From contig NZ_BIMC01000001.1 of assembly GCF_004000885.1 (NCBI RefSeq), positions 310,001-374,000 of the forward strand: DNA of 64,000 bases, in the 5' to 3' direction. The stretch is from Paenibacillus glucanolyticus NBRC 15330. Lineage in GTDB: Bacteria; Bacillota; Bacilli; Paenibacillales; Paenibacillaceae. How positions within the stretch are numbered: position 1 is the first letter of the stretch; every line of letters begins with the position of its first letter. The notes under the pieces were generated by a model. It did no database searches. It saw only the letters and a list, made by a program, of their open reading frames with translations, and was not told the origin of the DNA. This document shows, one piece after another, positions 61,283 to 64,000 of the stretch. The position numbers and the translations under genes were made by a program.

Positions 61283-62317
61283 TTAGCCTTTCGACCTGGA
61301 CAACAGGTACAGGAAATAGGGAGCTCCGATCACCGCAACAACGATCCCCGTCGGAATCTCTGACGGTTGAATGATCCAGCGGCCCAGGGTATCCGCCGTT
61401 ATGACGAGCAATGCCCCCACCAATGCCGTTATCGGCAGCAGCATCTGATGTTTTGCACCCACCAGTTTCCTTGCTAAATGGGGTGCTATGAGTCCGACAA
61501 ATCCGATCCCTCCACTTACAGCGACACAAGAGGCCGCCAAACCAACTGCCGCAGCCAGCAGCTTCAGCTGCTCCCTGGTTACGGAAGCACCGAGTCCGGT
61601 CGCCATCGACTCCCCGAGATTAAGAACATTCATCACCTGTGCTTTGTACATGACATAAGGCAAAAGCACAACAATCCATGGAAGCAGGGCAAACACAAAC
61701 TTCCAGCTTGACCCCCAGATGCTTCCGGCAAGCCAAGTTGCAACAAATTGATATTTTTCCGGACTTAGCTTGAGGGTCAACACGATCATCGCCGCACTGA
61801 TCCCTGCCGCCACAGCAATTCCCGTCAACAGAAGTCCGGTTGGCTTGAAACCCTCATTCTTTTTGTAAGCCAGCACGCAGATTATAGCAGCGGTCAAGCC
61901 AGCACCTATCAGCGCCAGAACCGGCAGCAGATATACCGGGGCCGATGTCGTGCTTGGGAAGAATGAAATGAACAGCATCACCATCAAGCCGGCACCCGCA
62001 TTGATGCCTAAGATCCCGGGATCAGCCAGCTCATTTCGGGATATTCCCTGCATAATGCAACCAGAAATCGCTAACCCTGCACCAATGAGCAGAGAAATCA
62101 CAATGCGCGGCAAGCGGAATTCAAATAGAACCAGATTCTGCTTGTCCGTCCCGCTGCCAAACAATGTTTTTATTACCTCAAGGGGGGATAGACGGATAAC
62201 TCCCGTGTTCATACTGATGAGAAAAACGAGAACGATGAGTATCCCAAGTACAGACAGGACCACCATCTTTCGCTTCCTGTCTTTTCGCTCGTGGATGTCA
62301 TTTGTTATTGCCTCCAT
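61283..62317 (-). CDS. FecCD-family siderophore permease
   Basis: The 344-residue protein has about nine to ten membrane segments with FRLPRIVISLLIGAGLAISGCIMQGISRNELADPGILGINAGAG and GFVGLIAPHLARKLVGAKHQ-type signatures of FecCD permeases. Those stretches are at residues 49-91 and 274-293. It begins directly after the stop of the other permease gene with no gap. The pair forms the membrane channel for ferric siderophores. Confidence 0.9.
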   Translation of the reverse strand: MEAITNDIHERKDRKRKMVVLSVLGILIVLVFLISMNTGVIRLSPLEVIKTLFGSGTDKQNLVLFEFRLPRIVISLLIGAGLAISGCIMQGISRNELADPGILGINAGAGLMVMLFISFFPSTTSAPVYLLPVLALIGAGLTAAIICVLAYKKNEGFKPTGLLLTGIAVAAGISAAMIVLTLKLSPEKYQFVATWLAGSIWGSSWKFVFALLPWIVVLLPYVMYKAQVMNVLNLGESMATGLGASVTREQLKLLAAAVGLAASCVAVSGGIGFVGLIAPHLARKLVGAKHQMLLPITALVGALLVITADTLGRWIIQPSEIPTGIVVAVIGAPYFLYLLSRSKG

Positions 62318-63373
62318 TTACAGTCCCCTCCTTTCTTTACGCGCCAGGTAGAGGAAGAAAGGTACCCCGATCAGCGCAACAACCGCGCCCACAGGTGTCT
62401 CATAAGGAGGATTCACCATTCTTGCTGCAAGGTCCGCAAGGACAACAAGCAAACTTCCCAGTACTGCCGAGCAAGGGATGATCAGACGATAATCCACACC
62501 TACCAGCTTGCGGGTTACGTGTGGAATAATAAGACCGACAAACCCTACCGCACCAACGACCGAGACCGCAGCCCCTGCCAGCACAAGGACAATGACCGCC
62601 CCCGCTAATTTCACCAGACCCGTTCGTTGTCCGAGTCCTTTCGCAATGTCATCTCCAAGACTGAGCATTGTAATGGAACGCGACAAGGCAATCGCGCCCA
62701 GAATAGCAGCTCCGATCCACGGCAGCATAATCTTCAGGTGAATCCACTTAATTCCCGCCGCACCGCCGGCATACCAGAAGGCCATATCCTGTCCGACCTG
62801 AAAATATAATGCTATGCCTTCACTGAGCGCACTTAACAAAGCGCTTAGCGCAGCACCTGCCAGTACGAGGCGAACCGGTGTCAACCCCCCCTTTGCCATG
62901 GAGCTAACCCCATACACAAGTACTGCCCCGAGCCCAGCGCCAAGGAACGAGAACAGAATCAGATACATGTACGGTAAACCCGGGAAAAATGAAAAGCAGA
63001 TGGCGATGACAAAGCCCGCTCCCGCATTTAATCCGAGCAAACCCGAGTCGGCGAGCGGATTCCGGGTCATCCCCTGCATGATCGCGCCAGATACCGCGAA
63101 ACAGGCACCAACCATCGCCCCGCCGAGCACCCTCGGCAGACGCAGCTCCTGTATAATCTGATGCTCAGTCACAGACGGATTAAAGAAGAACACTGCTTCC
63201 CATACGCTCCTCAAATCAATCTCGGCTGCGCCCAGCGATATGGATACGGCGATCCCAAGAACAAGTGCTGCCACACCACCAATAAGAATAAAGGTTGCTG
63301 CCCATGGCCGCCTTTGGAGGTTGACGCTGGTCTTGGAATCTGTAAGACTTGTATTCGAAGTGTTTGCTGACAT
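62318..63373 (-). CDS. FecCD-family siderophore permease (first gene of the iron operon)
   Basis: The 351-residue membrane protein shows ELRLPRVLGGAMVGACFAVS, GMTRNPLADSGLLGLNAGAG and GFVGLIIPHVTRKLVG, the standard FecCD pattern. A Fur-box-like site lies 26 bases upstream of the ATG, so iron repression is expected. It heads a four-gene run: two permeases, an ABC exporter-type gene and a binding protein. Confidence 0.9.
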   Translation of the reverse strand: MSANTSNTSLTDSKTSVNLQRRPWAATFILIGGVAALVLGIAVSISLGAAEIDLRSVWEAVFFFNPSVTEHQIIQELRLPRVLGGAMVGACFAVSGAIMQGMTRNPLADSGLLGLNAGAGFVIAICFSFFPGLPYMYLILFSFLGAGLGAVLVYGVSSMAKGGLTPVRLVLAGAALSALLSALSEGIALYFQVGQDMAFWYAGGAAGIKWIHLKIMLPWIGAAILGAIALSRSITMLSLGDDIAKGLGQRTGLVKLAGAVIVLVLAGAAVSVVGAVGFVGLIIPHVTRKLVGVDYRLIIPCSAVLGSLLVVLADLAARMVNPPYETPVGAVVALIGVPFFLYLARKERRGL

Positions 63374-63398
63374 CGTTTACCCCTCAATATTTTGATAT

Positions 63399-63413
63399 TG
63401 ATTATCATTATCA
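63399..63413 (-). promoter_or_regulatory. Fur box
   Basis: The minus strand reads TGATAATGATAATCA, one mismatch from the Bacillus 7-1-7 consensus TGATAATNATTATCA, directly before the first FecCD gene. Confidence 0.75.
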
Positions 63414-63511
63414 TCTGTAACTATAAAATAGAGCCTGTTCTTTCGTCCATGGACATCTTGAATTTCTCACCTGAAAAAAGTCCATGCCCAAGTCAAGCAT
63501 TTTCTTCCAAA

Positions 63512-63549
63512 AAAAGCCCGCTTTCCGGATCATCGGAAAGCGGGCTTTT
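63512..63549. terminator. Strong hairpin terminator
   Basis: AAAAGCCCGCTTTCCG and CGGAAAGCGGGCTTTT are perfect 16-bp arms with A and T runs on both sides. It separates the iron operon from the repeats. Confidence 0.85.
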
Positions 63550-63614
63550 AAATGAGTTTCAGCGCGATTTGCGCCGAGTTATGCAAATTTACATCCAATC
63601 TTGTAAGTACTCCA

Positions 63615-63734
63615 GCGGAATCGTTCTGGAGAAGCGCAGCGGTCGCCTTTGCCGTCGGATTTCACCCCTATCCAATCCATTCATAGAAATCCGAGGACAA
63701 CAGCGATCGGAAGAACGATCCGCATGCGCAGCGA
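63615..63734 (+). repeat. Structured dispersed repeat, copy 2
   Basis: This 120-base unit is nearly identical to 63814-63934 and similar to the inverted copy at 21535-21656. Outer arms GGAATCGTTCT (63617-63627) and AGAACGATCC (63712-63721) pair, as do inner arms TCGGATTTC and GAAATCCGA. No coding frame is convincing here. Confidence 0.85.
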
Positions 63735-63813
63735 TGTCACCTCTTCCCCACCATCATGCAGGGTACATGTTATCGCATGCGAGATTAACATCCCATGACC
63801 TCCAGTGGAGAAG

Positions 63814-63934
63814 GCGGAATCGTTCTGGAGAAGCGCAGCGGTCGCCTTTGCCGTCGGATTTCACCCCTATTCATATCCATTCATAGAAATCCGGGGACAA
63901 CAGCGATCGGAAGAACGATCCGCATGCGCAGCGA
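63814..63934 (+). repeat. Structured dispersed repeat, copy 3
   Basis: This is the tandem partner of copy 2, starting 199 bases later, with the same pairing arms and a few differences (GAAATCCGG instead of GAAATCCGA, and one base longer in the loop). The sequence from 63550 to 64000 outside the copies shows no gene. Confidence 0.85.
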
Positions 63935-64000
63935 CGCCTTTATTCAATAACTCCCTTGCTGCTTAAAAGCATACGCTCAAAACATGAACCCTGATTGTTC

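Noticed and set aside
63392..63886. A 164-codon plus-strand gene at the right end
   Set aside because: It crosses a terminator hairpin and repeat copy 2; composition reflects the repeat.
63615..63934. CRISPR array
   Set aside because: Only two units of 120 bases with an 80-base gap, no cas genes, and a third copy far away in the opposite direction.

Overview
The window looks like chromosomal DNA of a Paenibacillus-type Gram-positive bacterium (Bacillales). The basis is the purine-rich ribosome binding sites before most genes, mid-range base composition, intrinsic terminators with T tails, CcpA-type cre and Fur-type sites, CUT1 sugar importers without their own ATPase, and families common in that genus (DUF3139, NusG domain II, DUF418, DUF6320, YkoP-like, many GNAT and HxlR proteins). 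This is family recognition by eye; no search was run. I saw no rRNA, tRNA, CRISPR array, prophage or insertion sequence.

Layout. 0-8.6 kb: an acetyltransferase, a purple-acid-phosphatase-like protein with an altered metal site, then a minus-strand operon resembling methylamine dehydrogenase maturation genes (MauF-, MauE-, MauD-like proteins and a 12-cysteine MauA-like protein) with neither heavy chain nor MauG, followed by a DesK/DesR-like two-component pair and a DUF418 protein. 8.7-13 kb: a LytS/LytR-type pair beside a CstA-family transporter with a cre-like site. 13-21 kb: an acyltransferase/DUF6320/YkoP-like trio, a divergent TetR/cytochrome P450 pair and a secreted GH18-like protein. 21-26 kb: kinase-like, YdcF-like and acetyltransferase genes, including a kinase broken by a frameshift. 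26-30 kb: an alkylation-repair locus (AdaA, O6-methylguanine methyltransferase, 2OG-Fe oxygenase, radical SAM protein; AlkA divergent). 30-38.6 kb: a regulator that looks like a helix-turn-helix fused to a degenerate F1-ATPase beta chain, a wrecked alpha/beta-hydrolase, an acetamidase/formamidase, small exported proteins, and an HxlR/MFS pair.

38.7-54.5 kb is a polysaccharide utilisation locus: three GH43 proteins, a GH2 and a GH127 enzyme, a solute-binding protein with two permeases, and GntR, ArsR-type and AraC regulators. It points to L-arabinose-containing plant polymers. 54.5-58.2 kb holds a short-chain dehydrogenase, an aldo/keto reductase, an MFS exporter and an HxlR regulator. 58.4-63.4 kb is a Fur-box-headed iron-siderophore uptake operon with an ABC exporter-type gene inside it. 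The right end carries two copies of a structured repeat whose third copy lies inverted at 21.5 kb.

Most promising for novelty: the Mau-like F-E-D-A operon without a dehydrogenase, the HTH/F1-beta-like regulator, the covarying repeat family, and the shared 14-bp motif in the arabinose locus.
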